Assembly: GCF_014170335.1 (NCBI RefSeq)
Contig: NZ_LZZS01000005.1
Location: forward strand, 558,001-622,000
Reading direction: 5' to 3'
Length of the DNA stretch: 64,000 nucleotides
Origin: Achromobacter sp. UMC46
Lineage (GTDB): Bacteria; Pseudomonadota; Gammaproteobacteria; Burkholderiales; Burkholderiaceae_B
Shown piece by piece: positions 8,033 to 16,682 of this stretch. Position 1 is the stretch's first letter, and each line of letters opens with the position of its first letter. The notes under the pieces were generated by a model that was given only the letters and a program-made list of their open reading frames with translations, was not told the origin of the DNA and did not search any database. Made by a program: the position numbers and the translations under genes.

Positions 8033-9010
8033 ATGAATAAGCACATCAGGAAATTGATCGTCTTAGCTTCACTTTGCGGTCTCGCGGCCGCCGCATCGGC
8101 GCAAGGCCATGGCGACTTTCCGGCGCGTCCGATCCGGATGATCGTTCCCTCCCCCGCCGGCGGAGAACCCGACACGCTGGCAAGGCTGGTCGCCCAGCAA
8201 ATGAGCGCGGATCTGGGGCAGCCGGTGATCGTTGAAAACAAGCCCGGCGCAGGAGGGTTGCTGGGCATCGCCGCGCTGGCGAATTCCAAGCCCGACGGCT
8301 ATACGATCGGCGTGTCGTACCAGGCGGCATTGGCGTTGTCGCCCCATCTGCTTGCAAAAAAGCTCTTTGACCCGTTGACCGACATTGCCCCGGTAGGCCT
8401 CGTTTCGGTTTCCGGCAACGCCTTGATGGTGCCGGCGAAATCCCCGATCTCTTCTTACGATGATTTGGTCAAACGCGCCAAGGCCAACCCCGGGAAAATG
8501 AACTTCGGGTCCTGGGGCGACGGCAGCGCCGGTCATATCAGCGGCGAAATCATGAAGCGGTCTGCCGGCATCGATATCCAGCACGTCGCGTACAAGGGCT
8601 CCAGCGAAGCGCTGATGGGCATGCTGGCGGGCGACCTTGACGCGATATTCGGAGGCTGGGCGCTGGCGTCGGCGCAGGTCAAGGCAGGGGCTGTCCGGGT
8701 CCTGGCCGTGACCTCCCCCGAGCGGGCCAGCGCCTTTCCGGAGGCGCCCACGTTTCGGGAACTGGGCATACCGTTCGGCTTGAATTCCTGGTACGGCATC
8801 ATTGCGCCCGCCGGCGTACCGGACCCCATCATCCAGCGCCTGGAACGTTCTGTAGAAATGGCCGTTGCGCAAGCGCCCGTGACCGCCGGGCTGATCAGCA
8901 TGGGCATGCAGCCGCAATCATCGACGGCCGCGCAACTGGGTGAACGCATACGGAACGACTATCGAATCTGGGGCAAGGGCATTGCCGAGGCGGGCATTCA
9001 GCCGCGATAG
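8033..9010 (+). CDS. Bug-family (tripartite tricarboxylate transporter) solute-binding protein
   Basis: A 325-residue periplasmic binding protein. Signal peptide at 1-23 (LASLCGLAAAASAQ, cut after ASA), then the Bug hallmarks FPARPIRMIVPSPAGGEPDTLARLV, IVENKPGAGGLLGIAALANSKPDGYTI and WYGIIAPAGVP. Bug proteins bind carboxylates, amides or vitamins; most lack a dedicated TctAB membrane partner nearby, as here. Ribosome site GGAGA at 8022-8026. It is the last gene of the decarboxylase/GMC operon and probably captures the pathway substrate or acts as its sensor. A hairpin at 9019-9058 follows. Confidence 0.9.
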   Translation: MNKHIRKLIVLASLCGLAAAASAQGHGDFPARPIRMIVPSPAGGEPDTLARLVAQQMSADLGQPVIVENKPGAGGLLGIAALANSKPDGYTIGVSYQAALALSPHLLAKKLFDPLTDIAPVGLVSVSGNALMVPAKSPISSYDDLVKRAKANPGKMNFGSWGDGSAGHISGEIMKRSAGIDIQHVAYKGSSEALMGMLAGDLDAIFGGWALASAQVKAGAVRVLAVTSPERASAFPEAPTFRELGIPFGLNSWYGIIAPAGVPDPIIQRLERSVEMAVAQAPVTAGLISMGMQPQSSTAAQLGERIRNDYRIWGKGIAEAGIQPR

Positions 9011-9018
9011 GAACGAGA

Positions 9019-9058
9019 GGAAACCGGCACGTCCGATCCGCCGGATGCGCCGGTTTCC
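9019..9058 (+). terminator. Hairpin at the end of the decarboxylase/GMC/Bug operon
   Basis: A perfect 10-bp inverted repeat, GGAAACCGGC (9019-9028) and GCCGGTTTCC (9049-9058), lies 8 bp after the Bug stop codon. There is no clear T-run, so it may be a processing or stability hairpin, or a weak terminator. Confidence 0.45.
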
Positions 9059-9064
9059 CAGCCG

Positions 9065-9476
9065 TCAATCCCCCATCTGCACGTTCGCCTCCTTCAACAG
9101 CTTCGGCCAGCGGCTGCATTCCAGTTCGATCAAGTCGCGCAGGCCACGGCCGTTGCCCAGCTCAAACATAGTTCTGCGCCAGGTTTCCGGCGGACCCGAC
9201 GCCCAGGGTATAGCCATCGGGTTCCGCCTTCGCCACTGCGGCCGCGCCCACGTTGCCTCCCGCGCCAGGCCGGTTCTCGACGATGATCGACTGGCCCAGC
9301 GCGGTGCCAAGCTCCTTCGCCAGCCGCCTGGCCAGTAGGTCGGTCGTGCCGCCCGGGGGATAGCCGACCACGAATCTCAGCGGGCGTTCAGGGTACTCGG
9401 CCGATGCGCTTCCGGCAGCCGCGGCTGCCGCCAGCAGCACCGCGCACGCGACGCGCTTGAACGGTGTCTTGATCAT
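9065..9476 (-). pseudogene. Bug-family solute-binding protein remnant with internal deletion
   Basis: Residues 1 to about 100 are intact: ATG with GGGGAGA upstream, a signal peptide ending SASA, and the Bug motifs YPERPLRFVVGYPPGGTTDLLARRL and IVENRPGAGGNVGAAAVAKAEPDGYTL. The reading frame then shifts after LAQNYV. The bases that follow encode, in another frame, the normal Bug C-terminus (RDLIELECSRWPKLLKEANVQMGD, stop at 9067-9065). About 190 central residues are therefore missing. It could make a short secreted peptide but not a working binding protein. Confidence 0.85.
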
Positions 9477-9541
9477 GATGTTGTCTCCCCACTTTTGGTA
9501 TAGGTATCCCCGGAGAGAGCCCGCCCCCCGGGGTCATGCCG

Positions 9542-10022
9542 CTACTGCTGTTTGAACACCGTCCAGGCCTGCGCTTCCCGCTGGTCGCTGCCGTCGTCCG
9601 CCATGTCGACCACCAGGCGCTCGATCGTCGCCTGGAAGCGGTACGGAGGCGCGAAATGGTCGCTCAACGGCACCCCCGCCAGGCCGCACGTCAACCCGGC
9701 CGTCGTGCTGTAGGTCCACCACATCTTGGGAAGGTCGATACCCGCCTGGCGTTCACCATTGACGAACATCTCCATCGTGCCGGCGTTGCGCGCAGTGCGC
9801 GTGAAGCGGATCTCTACCGTGGCATCGCCTGCGGGCAGGTCCGTGTTCATCTTGTGGGCGACGGATTCGGTATAGACGTACTCGTAGACGAGCTGCCCGC
9901 CCTGCGCATACAGGGAGAACCCCGCAAAGCGGCTTCCCCAATGAAAAAACGACGCCCTCCGTGTCGCGCCGCAACCCTTTCAGCGTCGCGGTGATCGCGT
10001 AGCTGCGGTCGCTGATTTCAGG
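9542..10022 (-). pseudogene. Arylsulfatase remnant (C-terminal part, frameshifted)
   Basis: The minus strand encodes the C-terminal beta-rich part of a type I sulfatase: ISDRSYAITATLKGLRRDTEGVV, then, after a frame change at a run of six T (complement of about 9945-9950), FHWGSRFAGFSLYAQGGQLVYEYVY and finally LPAGDATVEIRF, MEMFVNGERQAG and FKATIERLV-like sequence (here RFQATIERLVVDM). The catalytic N-terminal domain (CxPSR) is absent. The fragment abuts a MocR remnant near 10022. It lies upstream of, and codirectional with, the Bug remnant, so the two may once have been an operon. Confidence 0.75.
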
Positions 10023-10348
10023 GACCAGAACCTGCGCCTATCAAGCCTGGACCCGGATTTCGACCATTCGGTGTACGTGGGCAGCTTCTCGAAATGCCTG
10101 TCCAGCTTCGTCCGGGTCGGCTTCCTGGCGTGACGGACGCCGCTGCCTTCGCCAAAAACATGCTGGAGTGCGGCATCACGCTGGCGCCCGGCTCGATCTT
10201 CCTTCCCGACAGCAGCAAGCGTTCGCCCTGGTTCCGGTTCAACGTCGGCTTCATGGAAAACACCGATCACATGGATCGGGTCTGGAAAGCGGCCAAACGC
10301 GGCCATCCGTCCCCGCGGCAGGTGGATTCGTCCGGAGTTTCGGCGTAG
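10023..10348 (+). pseudogene. MocR/GabR-type PLP-dependent regulator remnant
   Basis: Two pieces of a fold-type I aminotransferase-like domain are fused in different frames. The first (10023-10130) reads LSSLDPDFDHSVYVGSFSKC and then LSSFVRVGFLA before a stop; SFSK contains the PLP lysine. The second (from about 10124, stop at 10348) reads [18 protein letters not shown] and [15 protein letters not shown], the domain's C-terminus. The join lies in shared bases CTTCCTGGCGTGACG (about 10121-10135), suggesting a microhomology deletion. The N-terminal GntR helix-turn-helix is gone. The family link comes from motif recognition; GabR-like identity is inferred from the neighbouring aldehyde dehydrogenase. 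Confidence 0.7.
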
Positions 10349-10397
10349 AGTCTTCTTTTCCCTACCCATCTGGACGCGTTTTTCCTACGGAGACCCC

Positions 10398-11837
10398 ATG
10401 GCCGATTACCCCAATACCCTTCTATTGATCGACAACGAGTGGCGTGAAGCGAAAGGCGGCGCGCGCATCGATGTCGTGAACCCCGCCACCGGCCAAAAGA
10501 TCGGCCAGGTCGCCCACGCCAAGCGCGAAGACCTGGACCTGGCGCTGGCGGCCGCGCAGCGCGGGTTCGAGACCTGGCGCGACACCTCCGCCCATGAACG
10601 CTGCGCCGTCATGCGCCGCGCCGCCGCCCTGCTGCGCGAACGCGCGGATTCGGTGGCCCGCCTGCTGACCCAGGAACAGGGCAAGCCGCTGGCCGAAGCG
10701 CGCGGCGAAGTGCTGGCCGGCGCCGAAATCATCGACTGGTTCGCCAACGAAGCCTTGCGCGTCTACGGCCGCATCGTGCCCTCGCGCAACCCGCTGGCGC
10801 AGCAATTGGTCATCAAGGAACCCGTCGGCCCGGTGGCCGCGTTCACGCCGTGGAACTTCCCGGTCAACCAGGTCGTGCGCAAGCTTGGCGCCGCACTGGC
10901 CACCGGCTGCTCCTTCCTGGTGAAGGCGCCCGAAGAAACCCCGGCCTCCCCCGCTGCCCTGCTGAACTGCTTTGTCGACGCCGGCATTCCCAAGGGCGTG
11001 CTGGGCCTGGTCTTCGGATCGCCCGCCGAGATTTCCAGCTACCTGATCCCGCACCCGGTGATCCGCAAGGTCACGTTCACCGGCTCGACCCCGGTCGGCA
11101 AGGAACTGGCCGCGCTGGCCGGCCTGCACATGAAGCGCGTCACGATGGAGCTGGGTGGCCACGCCCCGGTGATCGTGGCCGAGGACGCCGACGTCGAACT
11201 GGCCGTGAAGGCCTCGGGCGGCGCCAAGTTCCGCAACGCGGGCCAGGTCTGCATCTCGCCGACGCGCTTCCTGGTCCACAAGAGCATCAAGGCCGCGTTC
11301 GAGAAAGCCTTCGTCGCCCACGCCGAAAAGCTCAAGCTCGGCGATGGCCTGACCGAAGGCACGACGCTGGGCCCGCTGGCCAATGACCGCCGCCTGGTGG
11401 CCATGGACAAGATCGTCAAGAATGCCAGTGAAAAGGGCGCGCGCATCGCCACCGGTGGCGCGCGGATCGGCGGCGCCGGCAACTTCTTCGCGCCCACGAT
11501 CCTCACCGACGTCCCGCTTGACGCCGACATCTTCAACGAAGAACCGTTCGGTCCGATCGCCGCGATCCGCAGCTTCGAAACGCTGGACGAGGCCATCCGC
11601 GAAGCCAACCGTCTGCCGTTCGGCCTGTCCGCCTACGGCTTCACCAAGTCGATCAAGACGGTGCACGAGCTGTCGCGCCGCCTTGAAGTGGGCATGCTCT
11701 GGGTCAACCAGCCCGCCACCCCCTCGGCCGAACTCCCGTTCGGCGGCGTGAAGGACTCCGGCTACGGCTCCGAGGGCGGTCCCGAAGCGCTTGAAGCCTA
11801 CCTGGTGACGAAGGCGGTTTCCGTCGTCGGCGTCTGA
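10398..11837 (+). CDS. gabD: NAD(P)-dependent succinate-semialdehyde dehydrogenase-like aldehyde dehydrogenase
   Basis: A 479-residue aldehyde dehydrogenase. The cofactor site [19 protein letters not shown], the general base Glu251 in [11 protein letters not shown], and the catalytic Cys285 in [12 protein letters not shown] are all present, as is the C-terminal [17 protein letters not shown]. Length and motifs match the GabD/SSADH subgroup, which oxidises succinate semialdehyde to succinate; related semialdehydes are possible. An ALDH of this type could also serve an aldehyde from the neighbouring decarboxylase, but it is separated from that operon by decayed genes. A terminator follows at 11948-11970. 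Confidence 0.85.
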   Translation: MADYPNTLLLIDNEWREAKGGARIDVVNPATGQKIGQVAHAKREDLDLALAAAQRGFETWRDTSAHERCAVMRRAAALLRERADSVARLLTQEQGKPLAEARGEVLAGAEIIDWFANEALRVYGRIVPSRNPLAQQLVIKEPVGPVAAFTPWNFPVNQVVRKLGAALATGCSFLVKAPEETPASPAALLNCFVDAGIPKGVLGLVFGSPAEISSYLIPHPVIRKVTFTGSTPVGKELAALAGLHMKRVTMELGGHAPVIVAEDADVELAVKASGGAKFRNAGQVCISPTRFLVHKSIKAAFEKAFVAHAEKLKLGDGLTEGTTLGPLANDRRLVAMDKIVKNASEKGARIATGGARIGGAGNFFAPTILTDVPLDADIFNEEPFGPIAAIRSFETLDEAIREANRLPFGLSAYGFTKSIKTVHELSRRLEVGMLWVNQPATPSAELPFGGVKDSGYGSEGGPEALEAYLVTKAVSVVGV

Positions 11838-11847
11838 CAGGTTCCGC

Positions 11848-11884
11848 GGGCCACCGGTTCGGCTCCACGCCGGACGGGTGGCCC
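11848..11884 (+). other. Hairpin downstream of the aldehyde dehydrogenase gene
   Basis: Perfect 8-bp inverted repeat GGGCCACC (11848-11855) and GGTGGCCC (11877-11884), 11 bp after the stop codon, without a T-run. It is probably a 3' mRNA stabilising hairpin preceding the true terminator at 11948. Confidence 0.4.
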
Positions 11885-11947
11885 GGCGACACCCGGCGCT
11901 ACCTTGTTACCGGCCTCCTTGCCCGTATAGCGCCCCTTTTCCGGATC

Positions 11948-11970
11948 GGCCCCGCACGCGGGGCCTTTTC
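11948..11970 (+). terminator. Intrinsic terminator after the aldehyde dehydrogenase gene
   Basis: GGCCCCGC and GCGGGGCC form a GC-rich stem (11948-11965) followed by TTTTCTATTT. It is the best rho-independent terminator in this part of the window. The remainder of the 11838-12226 gap holds a partial dyad at 12105-12122 (ACGAA...TTCGT) and no further gene. Confidence 0.75.
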
Positions 11971-12226
11971 TATTTCCCACAAGAATCTGCCCGAAGGTTC
12001 AACACATCGACTGCGGTCTAGCCCATGGTCGACGCCCCTCTGTGCGCCGTCGTGCCGCGTCCCAGCCGGGAAACGCCCGGCACGCCATAAGCACATCACT
12101 CAGAACGAAATTCCGAATTCGTCGTTTGACCCGGCCAGGACGTCCCGTACTGTGACGTGTCCGCGCCGATATTGCCGTTGCCCGACATGCAAGGCGCCGC
12201 GTTCGCTTCCTCTTTCGGAGACCTCC

Positions 12227-13744
12227 ATGAATGACCGGCTGCACCGTACCCAGGCATCCCGCTCCGCCGCCATCAAGGCGAATCTGGACTACCCGGTGAT
12301 CGATACCGATGTCCACGTCAACGACTACGCGCCCGTCCTGGAGGACTACATCCAGCATTACGGCGGCGCCAAGCTGGTGGACATCCTGCGCAAAACCCAG
12401 GGCTCGCGCTTCGCCACCAAGGCCGAAGGCAAGGACTGGTACCTGCAGACGCCCGACGAACGGCAATACCACCGCACCCTGCGCGCCCCCTGGTGGGCGC
12501 GCGTCACGCGAAACACGCTGGACCTGGCCACCGTCACCTTGCCGGAGCTGCTGTACGAGCGTCTGGAAGAGCAAGGCTCGGACTATTCCATCCTGTTTCC
12601 CAACGACGTGCTGGCCCCGCTGGGCGCCGGCAATGAATTTCGCCAGCCGCTACATCGCGCGATCAACCACTTCCACGCGGACCAGTACCGCAAGTACAGC
12701 GACCGCCTGACGCCCGTCGCCGGCATCCCCATGGTCAACCCGCAGGAAGCCATCGAAGAGCTGGAATTCGCGGTCAACACCCTGGGCTTGAAAGTGGCGA
12801 ACATCCCCGGCGGCGTGCGCCGGCCGATCAAGGCCATCGCCGACAAGTACCCGCCGGCACAGTACCCGGACATCGCGCGCCACGCGTCGTATGTGGATTT
12901 CTTCGGTCTGGACAGCGAGTACGACTACGACCCGTTCTGGGCCAAGGCCATCGAACTGGGCGTGCCGCTGGCGACGCATTACGGCAGCCAGGGCTGGACG
13001 GGCCGGCACTCCATCAGCAACTACATGTTCAACCACATCGGCCACTTCGCCGACGGTTCGCAGGCCTTTGCCAAAGCGCTGTTCTTCGGCGGCGTCACCC
13101 GCCGCTTTCCCGGCCTGCGCGTGGCGCTGCTGGAGGGCGGCGCGGACTGGGGCGCGCATGTGTACGCGCACCTGGTGGACCGCTGGGAAAAGCGCAACCG
13201 CAACGCCGTGCAGAACTACAACCCCGCCAACGCGGACATCGAACTGCTGGCGGACCTGTTCGATCGCTATGGCGCCGAACTCCTTCAGGGGCGTAGCGTG
13301 GACAAGGCCACCCTGTTGCAGGACAGCCTTGGCGTCTCTGCCCTGCCCCACAGCCGCGATCCGCAGGGCGACGAGCTTGACGACTTCGCCGCTGCCGGCA
13401 TCGAAAGCGTCGAGGACATCCGCGCGCGCTGGGTCGACAGCTTCTACTTCGGTTCCGAAGCCGATGACAGGACCGTCGGCGCCGCCTTCAACGAACGCGT
13501 GAATCCGCTGAACGTGAAGCTCAATGCGATCTGGTCGTCCGATGTGGGCCACTGGGACGTCCCCGACCTGACCGAGCCGTTGGCCGAAAGCTGGGACCTG
13601 GTCGAACAGGGCGTGATCACCCAGGCGGATTTCAAAGCCCTGGTTTTCGACAACCCCTACCGCTTCTACACCCAGGCACACCCGCAGTTCTTCAAGGGCA
13701 CCCGCATCGAGAAGAAACTGCAAGCGCAAGCGCTCGCCGCCTAA
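12227..13744 (+). CDS. Amidohydrolase-2 family metal-dependent hydrolase
   Basis: A 505-residue cytoplasmic protein of the TIM-barrel amidohydrolase-2 family (related to ACMS decarboxylase-like enzymes). The N-terminal metal motif appears as YPVIDTDVHVND (DxH), with ATHYGSQGW, FFGGVTRRFPGLRVALLEGGADW (the family's His/Glu region) and a C-terminal SSDVGHWDVPD carrying the late Asp/His. The longer-than-usual C-terminal insert is common in the about 500-residue subgroup. ATG at 12227 has GGAG at 12217-12220. It heads a run of genes for an SsuABC-like importer and a flavin monooxygenase, so it likely hydrolyses or decarboxylates the imported compound. Substrate unknown. Confidence 0.85.
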   Translation: MNDRLHRTQASRSAAIKANLDYPVIDTDVHVNDYAPVLEDYIQHYGGAKLVDILRKTQGSRFATKAEGKDWYLQTPDERQYHRTLRAPWWARVTRNTLDLATVTLPELLYERLEEQGSDYSILFPNDVLAPLGAGNEFRQPLHRAINHFHADQYRKYSDRLTPVAGIPMVNPQEAIEELEFAVNTLGLKVANIPGGVRRPIKAIADKYPPAQYPDIARHASYVDFFGLDSEYDYDPFWAKAIELGVPLATHYGSQGWTGRHSISNYMFNHIGHFADGSQAFAKALFFGGVTRRFPGLRVALLEGGADWGAHVYAHLVDRWEKRNRNAVQNYNPANADIELLADLFDRYGAELLQGRSVDKATLLQDSLGVSALPHSRDPQGDELDDFAAAGIESVEDIRARWVDSFYFGSEADDRTVGAAFNERVNPLNVKLNAIWSSDVGHWDVPDLTEPLAESWDLVEQGVITQADFKALVFDNPYRFYTQAHPQFFKGTRIEKKLQAQALAA

Positions 13745-13768
13745 GTCGTCTTTTATCGCCGTTATCTT

Positions 13769-13789
13769 CCGTCCGCCTCAGGCGGACGG
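13769..13789. repeat. Perfect intergenic hairpin containing a motif repeated elsewhere in the window
   Basis: A 9-bp stem, CCGTCCGCC and GGCGGACGG, around TCA. The 15-base core GTCCGCCTCAGGCGG (13771-13785) recurs inverted at 53405-53419 upstream of livG. It lies between the amidohydrolase and the binding-protein gene and has no T-run. Confidence 0.5.
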
Positions 13790-13857
13790 CGGTCTGCCCG
13801 TGTCCGGCGCGGACCGGCTTCGTTCATCCCCGCTTTTCATCTTCATACGGAACAACC

Positions 13858-14964
13858 ATGCGCATCCTGTCCTCTGCCCGCTTGATTTCACGCCTGTTGC
13901 TAGGCGCCGCCTTGGGCGCTGCCAGTGCCGTTTCGCTGGCCGCGCCCGATGTGGTCAGGATCGGCGTGGCGACCGCCGGCGGCGGCGATCCGATCACCTG
14001 GGGCGGATCGCCCGGTGGCGTCGCGCGCGCCAACAATTGGCTGGAAGAGGCGTTCAAGGGCACGGGCACGCAGGTGCAATGGCTGTTCTTCAAGGGCGCC
14101 GGTCCCGCGGTGAATGAAGCCCTCTCGAACAAGCAGATCGACTTCGCTTACCAAGGCGACCTGCCTTCGGTGGTGGGCCGCTCCAATGGCCTGAAGACCC
14201 GCATCCTGCTGGGCAGCGGCGTGCGCAACAACCTGTACGTCTCCACGCCCAAGGACTCCACGCTCAACAGCCTGGAAGACTTGAAAGACCGCAAGGTCTC
14301 GATCTTCCGCGGCACCAACGGACACCTGGTCGCCATCAATGTGCTGGCCTCCAAGCATCTGACCGAACGCGACATCAAAGGCGTGAACCTGGACGGCGGC
14401 AGCGCGCAAGCCGCCCTGGTGTCCAACGGTGTGGACGCCGCGTTCGGCGGCTATGAATACTTCAAGCTGCGCGATCAAGGCCTGGCGCGCATCATCTATT
14501 CCACCAAGGGCCAGGATCCTTCCTTCACGCGCCAGGCCGCATTGCTGGTGCGCGAAGACTTCGAAAAGGAAAATCCCGACGCGGTGCAACGCGTGGTCAA
14601 CGTGTTCGTGCGCGCCGCGCAGTGGTCCTCGGACGAGCAGAACCGCGACGCCCTGTTCAACATCTGGGCGCGCAGCGGCACGCCGTATGCATCCTGGCAG
14701 GCGGAGTTCGACGGCGATACGCTGGCCGTGCGCAATTCGCCCCTGCTGGATGAATTCCTGACGGCGCGCTATCAGGCCGTGGCCGACGACGCGCTCAAAT
14801 TGAAGCTGATCCGCCGCCCGGTCAGCGTGGACGGCTGGTTTGAACCGCGCTACCTGGACACCGCGTTGCAGAAAGCCGGCCTGGCCGGCCGCTGGACCGC
14901 GTTCAACGCGCAAGGGAATCCCGCGGCGGGCGAGCGCCAAGCCGCGGCCGCACCGGCGCGCTAA
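13858..14964 (+). CDS. SsuA-like ABC transporter periplasmic binding protein
   Basis: A 368-residue binding protein of the NitT/TauT/SsuA family. Signal peptide at 1-28 (LLLGAALGAASAVSLAAP). Core motifs are VVRIGVATAGGG, NKQIDFAYQGDLPSVVGR, LKDRKVSIFRGTNGH and VDAAFGGYEYFKLRDQG. The family binds aliphatic sulfonates, taurine or related anions. It is followed 9 bp later by two permease genes and an ATPase, and by a flavin monooxygenase, the usual equipment for organosulfur scavenging. No cysteine or sulfate-starvation regulator is seen nearby, so the ligand remains an inference. Confidence 0.85.
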   Translation: MRILSSARLISRLLLGAALGAASAVSLAAPDVVRIGVATAGGGDPITWGGSPGGVARANNWLEEAFKGTGTQVQWLFFKGAGPAVNEALSNKQIDFAYQGDLPSVVGRSNGLKTRILLGSGVRNNLYVSTPKDSTLNSLEDLKDRKVSIFRGTNGHLVAINVLASKHLTERDIKGVNLDGGSAQAALVSNGVDAAFGGYEYFKLRDQGLARIIYSTKGQDPSFTRQAALLVREDFEKENPDAVQRVVNVFVRAAQWSSDEQNRDALFNIWARSGTPYASWQAEFDGDTLAVRNSPLLDEFLTARYQAVADDALKLKLIRRPVSVDGWFEPRYLDTALQKAGLAGRWTAFNAQGNPAAGERQAAAAPAR

Positions 14965-14973
14965 GGAAACGCC

Positions 14974-15849
14974 ATGACGGAGAACACCCTGGACGCCCGC
15001 GTATCCCCCTCGCCCGCCGCTGCCCTGCGCGGAGCCTCTCGCCGCCCGCAAGCCTGGCTGCGCCATGCGGGCGGCAGCCTGCTGCCCTGGCTGCTGCCCC
15101 TCTCGTTGCTCGCGCTATGGCAACTGGGCGCGTCCCAGGGGTGGATTTCCCAGCAGGTGTTGCCGTCGCCCCACTTCGTCTGGCTCACGCTGCAAGACCT
15201 GTACACCAGCGGCGACCTCTGGTTGAACGTGCATGCCAGCCTGCAGCGGGTGCTTGTCGGCTTCGCGGCGGGTAGCGTCCTGGGCCTGGCGCTGGGCGCC
15301 GCCATGGGGCTGTGGCGCCCGCTGGAAGCCTATCTGCTGCCCACGTTCAACGCGCTGGTGCAGATTCCGGTGCTGGCATGGCTGCCGTTCGTCCTGCTGC
15401 TGGTGGGCATCGGCGAACCGCTGAAGTACATCCTGATCGCCAAAGCGGCGCTGGTGCCTGTCACGCTCAATACCCTGCAAGGTTTCCGGCAGACCCCGGC
15501 AAGCCTGCTGGAAGTCGCCCGCGTCTATGGCTACACGCGCCGCCAGCAGGTGCTGGAAGTCGTCTTGCCGTATGCGCTGCCGACGCTGTTCACCGGCCTG
15601 CGGCTGGGCTTCACCAAAGCCTGGCTGTCGCTGGTCGTCGTCGAGCTGGTCGCGTCCAGCGAAGGGCTGGGTTACCTGATTGTCTACGGACGCCAATTGT
15701 TCCAACTGGATCTGGTCATGGCCGCAGTGATCGTGGTGGGCGCCATCGGCTACGCCATCGACAAGCTGCTGGATCTGGCCGAAACCCGCGTCGGCGCCAG
15801 CCAGGCCGCCACCCGCCTGGGCGTGTCGAATACAGGAGCCCGCGCATGA
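14974..15849 (+). CDS. ABC transporter permease, SsuC/TauC type (first)
   Basis: A 291-residue inner-membrane permease with about six helices. The EAA-like coupling loop TPASLLEVARVYGYTRRQQVLEVVLP (one motif, about 180-205) contacts the ATPase. Family members have a single permease gene (SsuC); here a second, distinct permease follows with a 4-bp ATGA overlap (15846-15849), so the pore is probably a heterodimer. Operon partner of the binding protein at 13858. Confidence 0.88.
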   Translation: MTENTLDARVSPSPAAALRGASRRPQAWLRHAGGSLLPWLLPLSLLALWQLGASQGWISQQVLPSPHFVWLTLQDLYTSGDLWLNVHASLQRVLVGFAAGSVLGLALGAAMGLWRPLEAYLLPTFNALVQIPVLAWLPFVLLLVGIGEPLKYILIAKAALVPVTLNTLQGFRQTPASLLEVARVYGYTRRQQVLEVVLPYALPTLFTGLRLGFTKAWLSLVVVELVASSEGLGYLIVYGRQLFQLDLVMAAVIVVGAIGYAIDKLLDLAETRVGASQAATRLGVSNTGARA

Positions 15850-16664
15850 CGGCCGCACGGATCCCCCCTGCCCCGGCAACGCGCCGGCCGGCCGCCTGGC
15901 GCGTCTGGCTGGGCGCCCGCTGGCGCGGCCTGGTGCTGCCCGCCGCGGCCATCACGGCGTGGTGGGCGTTGGCGAATCTGGGCTGGGTGTCGACGCCGTT
16001 GCTGGTGTCCCCCGGCAAGGTCCTGGACACCGCCGCCAGCCAGATCGCGTCCGGCCAGTTATGGCGGGCGCTTAGCGCGAGCCTGGCGCGCGAGCTGACA
16101 GGGTTCGTGATCGGCACCACGCTGGGTTTGGCGCTCGGCGCGCTGCTGGGGCTGCTGCCGCTGTTCAACCGGATCGTCGGCCCCAGCTTCAACACCTTCA
16201 AGCAGATATCGCTGTTTGCCTGGATCCCGCTGATCTCCGTGTGGTTCGGCCTGGGCGACGTCGCCAAAGTCACGTTCCTGTCATTGGCGGCGCTGGTGCC
16301 TGTGGTCGTCAACACCTGCGACGGCATCCGCAACACGCCGGCCTCGTTGCTGGAAGTGGCCCGCGTATTCGGCTATTCGCGCTGGCAGACGCTGTGGCAT
16401 GTCGTGCTGCCGGCCGCGGCCCCGTCGATCTTCACCGGCGTCTATCTGGCGCTGATCTATTCCTGGCTGGCCACGATCGGCGCGGAATACCTGCTGGTGG
16501 CGGGCCACGGCATCGGCAACACGCTGATCGAAGGCAGCGAGCATTTCCAGATGGACCTCGTGATCTTCGGCATGTTCGTGATCGGCGTGGTCGGATGGTC
16601 GATGAACGCATTGGCCCGCGCGCTGGAGCGCCGGTTGGCGCGGCACCGCTTCGGCGCCGCATGA
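15846..16664 (+). CDS. ABC transporter permease, SsuC/TauC type (second)
   Basis: A 272-residue permease with the same fold as the preceding gene: WWALANLGWVSTPLLVSPGKV near the N-terminus, TLGLALGALLGLLPLFNRIV, and the coupling loop TPASLLEVARVFGYSRWQTL. The ATG at 15846 overlaps the stop of the first permease; longer in-frame readings fall inside that gene and are rejected. Two adjacent permeases suggest a duplication that diverged into a heterodimeric channel. The ATPase gene begins 18 bp downstream. Confidence 0.88.
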   Translation: MTAARIPPAPATRRPAAWRVWLGARWRGLVLPAAAITAWWALANLGWVSTPLLVSPGKVLDTAASQIASGQLWRALSASLARELTGFVIGTTLGLALGALLGLLPLFNRIVGPSFNTFKQISLFAWIPLISVWFGLGDVAKVTFLSLAALVPVVVNTCDGIRNTPASLLEVARVFGYSRWQTLWHVVLPAAAPSIFTGVYLALIYSWLATIGAEYLLVAGHGIGNTLIEGSEHFQMDLVIFGMFVIGVVGWSMNALARALERRLARHRFGAA

Positions 16665-16682
16665 CAAGAAAAAAGGAACAGA

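Noticed and set aside
9065..9310. Independent small gene in the Bug remnant region
   Set aside because: Its last 25 residues are a Bug C-terminus; the rest is out-of-frame sequence, so it is part of a pseudogene.
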